Made by a program: the position numbers and the translations under genes. Shown here one piece after another: positions 32,948 to 41,145 of a DNA stretch of 50,811 nucleotides (position 1 is its first letter; every line of letters starts with the position of its first letter). Under the pieces are notes generated by a model. That model worked only from the letters and a program-made list of their open reading frames with translations. It was not told where the DNA came from and did no database searches. Source of the DNA: Ignavibacteriota bacterium (GTDB lineage Bacteria > Bacteroidota > Ignavibacteria > Palsa-1295); NCBI GenBank assembly GCA_003151825.1, contig PLYO01000041.1, positions 125,042-175,852 of the forward strand, in the 5' to 3' direction.

Positions 32948-34057
32948 TTGTTCCAATACATCGTCCGCCGCATCCTGCTTTTTTTACCGACGCTGTTTCT
33001 CATAACGGTGATTTCGTTCGGTATTTCGCGCATGGCGCCCGGCGACCCGGCGGAACTGAAGGCCGGCGTCGGCTCGGAAGGCGCGCAGCGCGGCAATCAG
33101 CAGCTTAACGAGCAGATCATCAATCAAATCCGCGCGCAGTGGCATCTCGATAAGCCTATTTGGTATTGGACCATTTTTTCGGATGAAAAAGATGCTTCCG
33201 GTGAACTCAAGCCTCTTTCCGATCGCATGACTTTTCTCTGGAACGGCACGAATAACCAATATCATCTTTGGATGTCGGACTTATTCCGAGGAGATTTTGG
33301 CGTCTCGTTTCAGGATCAGCGGCCCGTGATGGATAAGATTATCGAGCGCGTACCCATCACGGCGTTTCTTTCGATAACCTCGCTCTTTCTGGCATTCATC
33401 ATTGCGATACCGATCGGAATTTATTCCGCCGCAAAATCCCGCGAGAACAGCAAGATCGACAAAACGGTATCCACGACGCTTTTTATTTTATACTCGCTTC
33501 CATCGTTTTGGATTGCGACGATGCTCATCATCTTTTTTGGTGGAGGGGATTTTCTTGCATGGTTTCCGAATAATGGTCTGCATGGCAATGATTATCCCTA
33601 TCCGACGTGGGCCGCCAATACGGGCGATCTGTTATGGCATGTCGTGCTCCCCATTTTTTGCTACACGTACGGCTCCTTTGCGTACCTCTCGAGGCAGATG
33701 CGCGGATCGATGCTCGAAGTGATCCGGCAGGACTATATACGCACCGCCCGCGCAAAGGGACTCTCGGAAAAAGTAGTGGTCTATAAGCATGCACTGCGAA
33801 ATTCGCTGATCCCGATCGTCACGATTATGGGTGGAATCCTTCCGTCGATTATCGGTGGCTCGATCATACTCGAAACTATTTTTACCATTCCGGGACTTGG
33901 CCTGCTTGAATTCAACGCGCTGACCTCGCGCGATTATCCGGTGATCCTCGCGGTGTTTACCATATCGGCTGTGCTGACGCTTCTTGGCATTCTGCTGAGC
34001 GATATTTTGTATTCATTAGTCGATCCGAGGATTGCGTTTACCAAGAAATCGGGATGA
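32948..34057 (+). CDS. Dpp/Opp-type ABC transporter permease (DppB family)
   Basis: 369 residues, about six membrane segments. FQYIVRRILLFLPTLFLIT at the N-terminus and SFGISRMAPGDP are typical, as is the ABC-contact loop YIRTARAKGLSEKVVVYKHALRNSLIP (about 265-290, in part) before IVTIMGGILPSIIGG. It imports peptides, nickel or similar solutes with a binding protein and ATPases. The start is TTG: an in-frame TAG directly precedes it and the family begins exactly here. A periplasmic loop of about 60 residues after segment one is longer than usual. Partner DppC follows after 21 bases; no ATPase or binding protein is nearby. Confidence 0.92.
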   Translation: MFQYIVRRILLFLPTLFLITVISFGISRMAPGDPAELKAGVGSEGAQRGNQQLNEQIINQIRAQWHLDKPIWYWTIFSDEKDASGELKPLSDRMTFLWNGTNNQYHLWMSDLFRGDFGVSFQDQRPVMDKIIERVPITAFLSITSLFLAFIIAIPIGIYSAAKSRENSKIDKTVSTTLFILYSLPSFWIATMLIIFFGGGDFLAWFPNNGLHGNDYPYPTWAANTGDLLWHVVLPIFCYTYGSFAYLSRQMRGSMLEVIRQDYIRTARAKGLSEKVVVYKHALRNSLIPIVTIMGGILPSIIGGSIILETIFTIPGLGLLEFNALTSRDYPVILAVFTISAVLTLLGILLSDILYSLVDPRIAFTKKSG

Positions 34058-34078
34058 GGTAGAAACTCTTATACATTA

Positions 34079-35308
34079 ATGTCGCGAGAAAACGAGAATA
34101 ACAAATTTCGGAACACGGGTCAACTCAAAGCCGAAAAGACATCGGCGGAGACGGTCGGCATTGTGGAGCGCGTGTCGATCCAGGATGAATACCTGCTCGG
34201 GCAGCAAAACTCGCAATCCGCCCCGCTACCGGAGATGATTCCATCCACGATAGAAACTGCGGCGCAAGAAAAGCGCGAAGCGGAGCGCGGCGCGGTCACG
34301 CAAACCTTTTGGTCGCTGGTCCGGCATCAGTACAAGAAAAATCGCGTGGCCGTCTATGCGCTTTACGTGGTCTATTTTCTTTTTAGCATCGCAATCCTCG
34401 CCGATGTGCTCGCCAACGACAAGCCGCTCTTCGCGGTCTATAAAGGGACGGTCTATTTCCCCGTCTTCAAGCAATATTTAGCCGATCTTCACATCAGCCG
34501 ATGGTCGTCCGATTTGGTGATGGCAGACTGGAAAGACTTAGAAACGTCGGGCGATGTCAAGAGTGCCGTTTGGCCTCCCATCCGGTATTCCGAATCGGAT
34601 GAAGACCTTGCCAACACGCTTTCCGGCCCATCCGGCGCGCATTTGCTCGGGACCGACGGCATTGGCCGCGATGTGCTTGCGGGGATGATTCACGGCTCTC
34701 GCATCGCGCTTTCGATCGGTTTTGTTTCGATGTCGTTCGCAATCGCAATCGGAGTAATTTTGGGCGCGCTCGCGGGATTTTATGGGGGATGGGTCGATAC
34801 ACTCATTTCGCGCCTGATCGAAGTGGTACTTACGCTCCCAACATTCTTCCTCGTCATCACAATCATCGCGATGGTACAGCAAGGCTCCGTGTGGCTGATT
34901 ATGATCCTGATTGGCATCACCAGTTGGCCCATCGTGGCGCGTTTTACGCGCGGAGAATTTCTGCGCATTCGGAATATGGAATTTGTTTCGGCCGCTTCCG
35001 CGCTTGGTTTTAAAAATTCCCGGATTATCCTTCGTCATGTGCTGCCGAATTCGCTGGCCCCGGTGCTGGTAACCGCCGCCTTTGGCATAGCGAGCGCGAT
35101 CCTGTTCGAGGCCGGCCTATCCTTCCTCGGCTTTGGCGTTCCGCCCACTGTCGTGACCTGGGGCAGCGTGTTGAACGACGCCCGGAACGATATTCATGCC
35201 TGGTGGCTGGCCGTGTTTCCGGGGTTCGCTATTTTCTTAGCCGTCGTGGCCTATAACCTCGTCGGTGATGGCCTTCGGGACGCGCTCGATCCGAGACTGA
35301 GAGATTAG
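34079..35308 (+). CDS. Dpp/Opp-type ABC transporter permease (DppC family)
   Basis: 409 residues, about 110 longer than typical. A polar N-terminal extension (1-75) precedes the first membrane segment (VAVYALYVVYFLFSIAILA), and a 60-residue loop follows it. Then HLLGTDGIGRDVLAGMIHGSR, the transmembrane core, and the ABC-contact motif EFVSAASALGFKNSRIILRH. GLSFLGFGVPP is characteristic of the family. It pairs with the upstream DppB-like protein. Without ATPase and binding-protein genes in the window, the substrate is unknown. Confidence 0.92.
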   Translation: MSRENENNKFRNTGQLKAEKTSAETVGIVERVSIQDEYLLGQQNSQSAPLPEMIPSTIETAAQEKREAERGAVTQTFWSLVRHQYKKNRVAVYALYVVYFLFSIAILADVLANDKPLFAVYKGTVYFPVFKQYLADLHISRWSSDLVMADWKDLETSGDVKSAVWPPIRYSESDEDLANTLSGPSGAHLLGTDGIGRDVLAGMIHGSRIALSIGFVSMSFAIAIGVILGALAGFYGGWVDTLISRLIEVVLTLPTFFLVITIIAMVQQGSVWLIMILIGITSWPIVARFTRGEFLRIRNMEFVSAASALGFKNSRIILRHVLPNSLAPVLVTAAFGIASAILFEAGLSFLGFGVPPTVVTWGSVLNDARNDIHAWWLAVFPGFAIFLAVVAYNLVGDGLRDALDPRLRD

Positions 35309-35317
35309 GAACTAAAT

Positions 35318-35345
35318 CTCTTCGGCAAGCTCAGGCTTGAGATAC
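35318..35345. terminator. Hairpin/repeat between dppC and surE
   Basis: ATCTC...GAGAT encloses CTTCGGCAAGCTCAGG, the same core as the repeat at 1931-1951. It lies between the convergent dppC and surE stops and may terminate both. No clear U-tract. Confidence 0.45.
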
Positions 35346-35347
35346 TA

Positions 35348-36124
35348 CTAAAATACTTTTGGCCAGGATGACCGAAGGGCTTCTAAGAAATCGTAGTTGG
35401 TCAAATCGTAATGGATCGGGGTGATGCTGATTTTGCCATCCCGAATTGCGATGTCGTCGATGTCCGCATCCTTGTCTTCCAAAATATAACTGCCCTTTAA
35501 CCAATAATACGGCCGCTCCTGCGGATCGAGCCGCTTCTCGAATTCGTCTTCCCAATAAGAAGCGCCTTGCTTGGTATAAGCCACGCCGCGAATCTCCGAA
35601 TCCGGCAGTGCGGGAACGTTTACGTTCAGTAGCGTGCCGCGTGGCAACCCAATACGCGCAACTTCGGGCGTAAATCGTTTCATAAATTCCGCAGCAGGAC
35701 CAAAATCCGCATCGGGATGATAACTTGTGAGCGAAACGGCGATGGCGGGAACATCGAGCACCGTCGCTTCTGTCGCCGCGCTGACCGTGCCGGAATAAAT
35801 GATGTTTACAGCCGTATTGCGCCCGTGATTGATGCCGCTCACGACAATATCGGGTTTCGGAAGTCCCCGCTCGTCAAGGAACGTGCGCAAGGCGAGCTTC
35901 ACGCAATCGGCCGGCGTGCCGCTGACCGCAAAACCAAAAAAATTACCGTTCTTATGAAATTCCGTCACGCGCAATGGCAAGCTGACGGTCAGCGCATGAC
36001 CGACTGCGGATTGCTCCGCGAGCGGCGCCATGACAATCACTTCGCCAATCTCGCGCAAGGCAACTACAAGATCGTAAATCCCGCGCGAGTTGATGCCGTC
36101 GTCGTTGGTTACGAGGATGTTCAT
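35348..36124 (-). CDS. surE: 5'-nucleotidase / acid phosphatase SurE
   Basis: SurE hydrolyses nucleoside monophosphates and short polyphosphates with a divalent metal, and is linked to stationary-phase survival. 258 residues, normal. Seen: the metal site MNILVTNDDG (Asp8, Asp9), Ser39 in EQSAVGHA, SGTPADCVKLA, and SGINHGRNT with Asn99. The ATG overlaps the pta stop by four bases (36121-36124), so it is translated with pta. Third gene of the minus-strand group HEAT-cyclophilin, pta, surE. Confidence 0.95.
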   Translation of the reverse strand: MNILVTNDDGINSRGIYDLVVALREIGEVIVMAPLAEQSAVGHALTVSLPLRVTEFHKNGNFFGFAVSGTPADCVKLALRTFLDERGLPKPDIVVSGINHGRNTAVNIIYSGTVSAATEATVLDVPAIAVSLTSYHPDADFGPAAEFMKRFTPEVARIGLPRGTLLNVNVPALPDSEIRGVAYTKQGASYWEDEFEKRLDPQERPYYWLKGSYILEDKDADIDDIAIRDGKISITPIHYDLTNYDFLEALRSSWPKVF

Positions 36125-37152
36125 GGCTTGACTCCCTGCAACACTGTAATTGCGATCATGTTCACGATGTCGCTCACGCTGGCGCCACGGGAGAGATCGT
36201 TCATCGGGCGGCGAAGTCCTTGCAGAATTGGGCCGATAGCCTCGCCCATTCCGAGCCGCTCGGCAATTTTGTAACCGATGTTACCGGCGTCGAGGTTCGG
36301 AAAAATAAACACATTCGCGCGGCCCGCGACGATACTCTCCTTTGCTTTGCGAGCAGCCACCGCCGGCATGAACGCCGCATCGAATTGCAGCTCGCCGTCG
36401 ATTAAAAGCTTCGGCGCTTTGACCCGCGCGAGCGCCGTAGCGCGTACCATCTTTTCCGTCGAAGCAGAAACGGCGCTGCCCAATGTAGAGAACGAAAGCA
36501 TTGCCACGTAGGGCTTATTTCCTGTCAGCGTCTCATACGTTCCAGCAGTCTCGATTGCAATGTCCGCCAGCTCAGCGGCCGTGGGATCGGGAACAACGGC
36601 GGCATCGGCAAAGGCAAGTGAAAATTCCTGTTCGCGCATTCCCGGGATCGGAGGAAACGCTATCAGGAACATGCTCGATAGAACGGAAACGTTACCGGCA
36701 AGCCCAATACCTTTAAGCGCGGCACGCACCACGTCTGCCGTAGTAGAAAGCGAACCGGCCACCATGCCGTCGGCAAATCCGGAGGCCACGAGCGCCGCGC
36801 CGAAAAGGAGATCGTTCGAACGAAGTTCCGAGGCGGCATCTTCTATAGAATCTAATTTCTCTCCGCGCCGCTCGAAATAAGCCGTAGCAAGTCCCTCGAA
36901 GTTTGGGAAGTTCGCCGGTGAAACAATTTCGATGCCCTCCAAAGAAATTCCTGCTCGATCCGCTGCTCGTTCGAGAGGCAAGGAATTTCCAATCAAGATG
37001 ATTTTTGCAATTTTCTCATCCGTCGCTATGCGCGCGGCTTCGAGCATGCGATCATCGGAGGCATCTCCGAGGGCAATACACACTGGATCGCCTGTAGGTC
37101 TCAGCGATTGCCGGGCTTTCAACCGGATTTCTTCAAGCACTTGCGCGGTCAT
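36121..37152 (-). CDS. pta: Phosphate acetyltransferase
   Basis: Interconverts acetyl-CoA and acetyl phosphate. 343 residues, the short single-domain form. Seen: an N-terminal segment with DASDDRMLEAA, SGFADGMVAGSLSTTADVVRAALKGIG (the substrate-binding region), FADAAVVPDPTA, KPYVAMLSFSTLGSA, GELQFDAAFMP and VFIFPNLDAGNIGYKIAERLG near the end, all typical of Pta. No ackA is beside it. The start overlaps the upstream stop by one base (TAATG), so it is coupled to the HEAT-cyclophilin gene. Confidence 0.94.
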   Translation of the reverse strand: MTAQVLEEIRLKARQSLRPTGDPVCIALGDASDDRMLEAARIATDEKIAKIILIGNSLPLERAADRAGISLEGIEIVSPANFPNFEGLATAYFERRGEKLDSIEDAASELRSNDLLFGAALVASGFADGMVAGSLSTTADVVRAALKGIGLAGNVSVLSSMFLIAFPPIPGMREQEFSLAFADAAVVPDPTAAELADIAIETAGTYETLTGNKPYVAMLSFSTLGSAVSASTEKMVRATALARVKAPKLLIDGELQFDAAFMPAVAARKAKESIVAGRANVFIFPNLDAGNIGYKIAERLGMGEAIGPILQGLRRPMNDLSRGASVSDIVNMIAITVLQGVKP

Positions 37153-39332
37153 TATTGGGAAAGAAAAACGGAACCGACTCTATTGCCTACATTTTGCTGG
37201 AAAACTTGATCCATGCCGTCCGTCACGTCGGCCCAGATGGTGTAAAGCCCATCCAAATGCGGCGTTGGACATTCGGTAATGAACCATTGAGAACTTTCCG
37301 TATCCTTGCCATCTCTTGCCATACCCATCATTCCTTCACGGTCGTATTCACGTGGCGCGATTTCGCTGCGAATCGTATAGCCGGGACCGCTCCAGCCCGT
37401 GCCACTCGGATCTCCGGACTGAATCACAAAGTTCGGAACCACGCGATGAACAGTATTGCCGGTGAACCACTGTTCCCGAGCGAGGCGGACCATATTGAGC
37501 ACGGTCAGCGGAGCCTCCTCCGTAAGAAGCCGAAGCTGTATCTGGCCGCCGGAAAAATTGATACTCATGTTCGCGGGCAAGTTTTCCAGCCCCTTCCAAT
37601 CGATAGCACTAATGCGCGCCGTCCGCTTGGGAAGCGGCGCATACGCATCGCCGACGATGCGCGGGCCTTCGATATGTTTTAACAGCGAGGCAATCGAGTC
37701 CATCACTATGTTATCACCCCAGTTATTCGCGGTGTCATACGCGATTCGGAGCGCCTCGTCCGCCGCGCGCGAGGTGTCGCCAAGCCACGCGACGTCGCCG
37801 ATGGCGGCCAGCAGCGCATCGCGATAACGCCCGCTCGAAAACCTGGGAATGTATTTTTCCATGTATTCCATCGCCTCGGCGCGGTGGGCGCTATCGCGGA
37901 TAATGCTGGTGTCCATGAGTTCGCCGAGCGCTGACGCATCGACCGCAGGGTCCTGCACGGCATCGCTGATGTGGACAAGCAGTCCCCGGTATAAATCCGC
38001 CATGTGATTCTTTTCGAGGATGCTCCGAAAGGCCGGGAGGTGTTTTGCCTTCTGCCAAATACTATCGAGCGCTTCCAATCGAACCACCTGCTCGACCGGG
38101 CTGAACGCGGCCATGGTCTTCAGGATCGTGGCGAAGTCATCGGTGTCGGCCTGCGTAGCCGCAGCGCGCACGGCCCAGTTGCGAATGACCGGATCCTGGT
38201 AACGCGCATAATTTTGGATGGCATCGTGCTTGGTCGGTGTCTGCAGGCGCACCGCCGGGACGGTCAGGCGCGCGGCTACCACGGGCGCAACTTCATTATG
38301 GCGTTCGCCCGCGCCATTAAAGCCATCGAGCCACGCACGGAGCTGAGTTGAATCATTCTGCACAAGCGTGCCGGAGGTGACAAAGTGATCGATCATGTCG
38401 CCGGCGGTAAGACCGATTTGGATGGCAAGCGCGCTATCGCGCAGCGCACTATCCGCAGCGAGCTGGATCGTTTCCAAAGGTAAGGAATCGAGCTTTGGAA
38501 ATTGTCCAAAGGCCCTTAGAATATTCACGCGAACGCGCCACTCGTCCTCACCGCGATACGCATGTGCGAGTGCCGCCCCCGCGCGGGCATTGTGGAGCTT
38601 TCCAAGAGCCAATGCGGCGAACATACGGACATACGGCGAGCCCTGATCCAGCAGCAGATCGTTGAGCTTTGAAAACCGAGAAGCAAGATCCGTCGAATCA
38701 TCGGCACGCGCGAACGCATACGCTGCTCGCCATCGGACGTTGGGTTCGTTGTCGCCCGCCAGCAGATCGAGATCGTTCATCATCCGCGAGCTGACTTCGT
38801 GATGAAGCGCAAATTCCACATACGCATCCGCTTCGGTGCGTGGATCGATCTTTTTTTGATCGGCAAGTTGGCCTACGATTTTAGCTACCGATGCACTATC
38901 GGTTTTCTCCGCCGTTCGGGCAATCGCCTTTAGTCGTTCCGCAGTCGGATGCTGTGCCGCAGCTGCAGTGAGCGCCTGGCATGTCTTCTCATCCGGCCCC
39001 AGTAGCCCGAGCGCGAAAGCTTCCGCGTCCGCAACGGAATCGCGCCGCTCCGCGAGAAAAGAGTTCAGTAGCGCTGGCCGAACCGATGTATCGCCAATAT
39101 TTCCGATCCCGATCGCCGCGCGACACGCCACTCGGGTTGATCCCGATGTAAGATACCCGAGCAAGCTATCGGCGTCGCGACGTTCATCGGTGATAGTGAT
39201 GATGCGGCGCTCCTCCGTACTGAAGTGCACCTGCGCGGAAGCCGGCGCCGGGCCAACGACGCCCGAAGCACGAAAAAAAATCGAGACCAAAAATACCGGA
39301 ATCCACCGGCGCGAAAAAAGTGAAAGATTCAT
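37152..39332 (-). CDS. Exported HEAT-repeat protein with C-terminal cyclophilin domain
   Basis: 726 residues. Signal peptide about 1-33 (PVFLVSIFFRASGVV). Residues about 45-560 are alpha-helical repeats of HEAT type (VACRAAIGIGNIGD, VRWRAAYAFARADD, PYVRMFAALALGKL). Residues 589-726 are a peptidyl-prolyl cis-trans isomerase of the cyclophilin family: HRVVPNFVIQSGDPSGTGW contains the catalytic Arg630, Phe635 and Gln638, with SSQWFITECPTPHLDGLYT after. Met of the typical FM.Q is Val here. Likely a periplasmic chaperone with the repeats as a client- or partner-binding scaffold. Sits first in the group with pta and surE. Confidence 0.88.
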   Translation of the reverse strand: MNLSLFSRRWIPVFLVSIFFRASGVVGPAPASAQVHFSTEERRIITITDERRDADSLLGYLTSGSTRVACRAAIGIGNIGDTSVRPALLNSFLAERRDSVADAEAFALGLLGPDEKTCQALTAAAAQHPTAERLKAIARTAEKTDSASVAKIVGQLADQKKIDPRTEADAYVEFALHHEVSSRMMNDLDLLAGDNEPNVRWRAAYAFARADDSTDLASRFSKLNDLLLDQGSPYVRMFAALALGKLHNARAGAALAHAYRGEDEWRVRVNILRAFGQFPKLDSLPLETIQLAADSALRDSALAIQIGLTAGDMIDHFVTSGTLVQNDSTQLRAWLDGFNGAGERHNEVAPVVAARLTVPAVRLQTPTKHDAIQNYARYQDPVIRNWAVRAAATQADTDDFATILKTMAAFSPVEQVVRLEALDSIWQKAKHLPAFRSILEKNHMADLYRGLLVHISDAVQDPAVDASALGELMDTSIIRDSAHRAEAMEYMEKYIPRFSSGRYRDALLAAIGDVAWLGDTSRAADEALRIAYDTANNWGDNIVMDSIASLLKHIEGPRIVGDAYAPLPKRTARISAIDWKGLENLPANMSINFSGGQIQLRLLTEEAPLTVLNMVRLAREQWFTGNTVHRVVPNFVIQSGDPSGTGWSGPGYTIRSEIAPREYDREGMMGMARDGKDTESSQWFITECPTPHLDGLYTIWADVTDGMDQVFQQNVGNRVGSVFLSQ

Positions 39333-39531
39333 ACGTTCAAAAATTACGGATGATTAATTAAGCATTCGAAGCTCATAATAGTTTTATAGAAAGGGTCAAC
39401 TTGTAAACAGATTTGACTTTTTATCCACAAAATGGTTCGAACACTTGACTTTCGATTTTCAATTCTTATTTTTATAGTGAATTTTTTTGTTTGAAGAAGA
39501 TTCGATCATAGCAGAAATTTAATTTTTTAAA
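39333..39531. other. AT-rich divergent intergenic region
   Basis: 199 bases between the HEAT-cyclophilin start and the ATP-grasp gene, markedly AT-rich, with several TTGAC-like and TATAGT/TAGAAA-like strings on both strands. Divergent promoters are expected here, but I cannot assign -35/-10 boxes with confidence. Confidence 0.4.
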
Positions 39532-40614
39532 ATGCGCGTAGGACTTTTAGCCAATATCAAACCTCGAGGAATTTCGGATGAACGTGAACGTTCGCGGCAC
39601 CCACGCGTGTCGGTCGATGATCTTTATGCGGAGTGGGACGCTCCGGAAACGATCGAGGCCGTTCGCGCCGGGCTGGCCTCGCATCCGGAAGTAACGGTCG
39701 AAGTGATCGAAGCTGTGCCGGATCGCGCGATCGACCGGCTGCTTATCCACGATCTCGATATTGTCTTTAATCTTGCCGAGGGCTTCACCGGCGCGGCGCG
39801 CGAGGCGCAATTTCCAGCGCTGCTCGAAATGCTTAGTATTCCATATACTGGTTCGGGGCCACTCGCGCTGGCCATCATGCTCGATAAGGCCCGGACCAAA
39901 GAGATTTTGTCCTATCATGGCATTCCCGTTTCGCGGTTCATTACCACTGATCGCGCAATTGGTTCGATTAGGTCATTACTGCCCGGCTCGGACTTTCCTT
40001 TTATCGTAAAGCCAATTTCCGAAGGTTCCTCGAAGGGCATTCGCAATTCATCCTTCGTCACGAGTTTAGACTCCATGAACCGTGAGATCGAGCGGATTAC
40101 GCAGGAATATCATGCGCCGGCGCTTATCGAGGAGTTCTTGCCGGGCCGCGAGTTTACCGTGGCCGTCCTTGGCAATGGAGAGAATGCTCGTGTGCTTCCC
40201 ATTGTCGAAATCAATTTCGGCGAGCTTCCGCCCGAAGCGAACAATATTTATTCATTCGAAGCAAAGTGGGTCTATGATGTGGCCGAGCGCCCGCTCCATA
40301 TTTTCACCTGTCCTGCGGATATTTCCACAAAACTCAAAGAGGAAATCGAGGCCGTGGTTCTTCGAACCTACGAAGTACTCGATTGCCGCGATTGGGCGCG
40401 CATCGACGTTCGGTTAGATGCAAGAGGAAGAGTGAATGTGATCGAGGTAAATCCCCTGCCCGGCATTCTTCCCAAGCCCGAGGAAAACTCCTGCTTTCCG
40501 AAAGCCGCCCGCGCCGCAGGCATGACCTACGAAGCGATGCTCCTTTCCGTTTTGAAATCCGGGTGCGACCGGTACGGAATCCCATTTCAATTCGAACGCA
40601 AACATGCAAAATAA
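39532..40614 (+). CDS. D-Ala-D-Ala ligase-like ATP-grasp protein (1)
   Basis: 360 residues. ATP-grasp features: FPFIVKPISEGSSKGI (about 155-170) for ATP binding, IEEFLPGREFTVAVLG (about 200-215), and the Mg site in RIDVRLDARGRVNVIEVNPLPGI (about 291-313). The N-terminal GLLANIKPRG, DIVFNLAEG and IPYTGSGPLALAIMLDK are like a broad Ddl-related family, but the Ddl signatures around the first glycine loop are not obvious, so the true substrate is probably another amino acid or peptide. Its stop codon lies in the first unit of a heptad array. First of a group that ends with KamA; a second, different ATP-grasp follows. Confidence 0.85.
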   Translation: MRVGLLANIKPRGISDERERSRHPRVSVDDLYAEWDAPETIEAVRAGLASHPEVTVEVIEAVPDRAIDRLLIHDLDIVFNLAEGFTGAAREAQFPALLEMLSIPYTGSGPLALAIMLDKARTKEILSYHGIPVSRFITTDRAIGSIRSLLPGSDFPFIVKPISEGSSKGIRNSSFVTSLDSMNREIERITQEYHAPALIEEFLPGREFTVAVLGNGENARVLPIVEINFGELPPEANNIYSFEAKWVYDVAERPLHIFTCPADISTKLKEEIEAVVLRTYEVLDCRDWARIDVRLDARGRVNVIEVNPLPGILPKPEENSCFPKAARAAGMTYEAMLLSVLKSGCDRYGIPFQFERKHAK

Positions 40615-40640
40615 TTACGAATTACGAATTACGAATTTTA
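40613..40640. repeat. Left heptad array of the four-helix-bundle unit
   Basis: AATTACG at 40613, 40620 and 40627, then AATTTTA at 40634. The first two bases are the AA of the upstream gene's TAA stop. Confidence 0.88.
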
Positions 40641-40674
40641 AAAATTGCATTTTGATAGTTAGTTCCTTTTTCCC

Positions 40675-41043
40675 GTGAAACAAAACATCATTCTGGAAAA
40701 GAGCTACTCGTTCGCACTTCGCATCATAGGGTTGAGCGAGTACTTGCAGGAGAAAAAGGCCTTCGTCCTAAAAGACCAAATTCTTCGTTCCGGAACTTCG
40801 ATTGGGGCAAACGCGGAGGAGTTCGTTGGCGCAAGCTCGAAGAAGGACTTTCTGGCGAAACTCAACATCTCCTACCGAGAAGCAAGAGAAACGCATTATT
40901 GGCTTAGGCTCTTGCGCGATGCTGAGTATATTACGAGGCGAATGGCAGAATCCATGCTTACGGATTGCGAAGAATTACTGAAAATTTTAGGTTCCATTCA
41001 AAAAACGATGAAAAACCGCCTGAAAGGCGATTCGGATTTGTAA
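40675..41043 (+). CDS. Four-helix-bundle protein (23S rRNA intervening-sequence protein family)
   Basis: 122 residues from a GTG at 40675. The pattern fits the S23/IVP family: YSFALRIIGLSEYL for helix 1, DQILRSGTSIGANAEEFVGA around the first turn, KDFLAKLNISYREARETHYWLRLL, and a last helix with CEELLKILGSIQKTM. Known: relatives are encoded by intervening sequences of 23S rRNA genes in Leptospira and Coxiella and as the Avd subunit of diversity-generating retroelements; many free-standing copies have no known role. Here it is not in an rRNA gene and no reverse transcriptase is near. Inverted heptad arrays flank it. Confidence 0.88.
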   Translation: MKQNIILEKSYSFALRIIGLSEYLQEKKAFVLKDQILRSGTSIGANAEEFVGASSKKDFLAKLNISYREARETHYWLRLLRDAEYITRRMAESMLTDCEELLKILGSIQKTMKNRLKGDSDL

Positions 41044-41085
41044 TCTTTATATCAACCTTTTTAATCTTGGTTAGACGAAAGAAAT

Positions 41086-41142
41086 AATTACGCATTCCGA
41101 TTACGGTTCTCATTCGTAATTCGTAATTCGTAATTCGTAATT
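41086..41142. repeat. Right heptad array of the four-helix-bundle unit
   Basis: Four perfect CGTAATT units at 41115-41142; before them AATTACG (41086-41092) and degenerate units. The array stops three bases before the TTG of the next gene. Confidence 0.88.
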
Positions 41143-41145
41143 AAT

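Larger units (their letters stand above)
40613..41145. mobile_element. Putative element: four-helix-bundle gene between inverted heptad arrays
   Basis: Left array AATTACG x3 plus AATTTTA (40613-40640) and right array CGTAATT x4 (41115-41142) are exact reverse complements over at least 21 bp. A further AATTACG copy at 41086-41092 lets the right end form its own hairpin. Between them lies the small gene at 40675-41043. The unit begins in the stop codon of one ATP-grasp gene and ends at the TTG start of the next, as if inserted between two adjacent genes. No transposase is present; movement would need another enzyme. Confidence 0.6.

Noticed and set aside
40675..41043. Four-helix-bundle gene as part of a diversity-generating retroelement
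   Set aside because: No reverse transcriptase, template repeat or variable repeat is visible; the family similarity to Avd alone is not enough.
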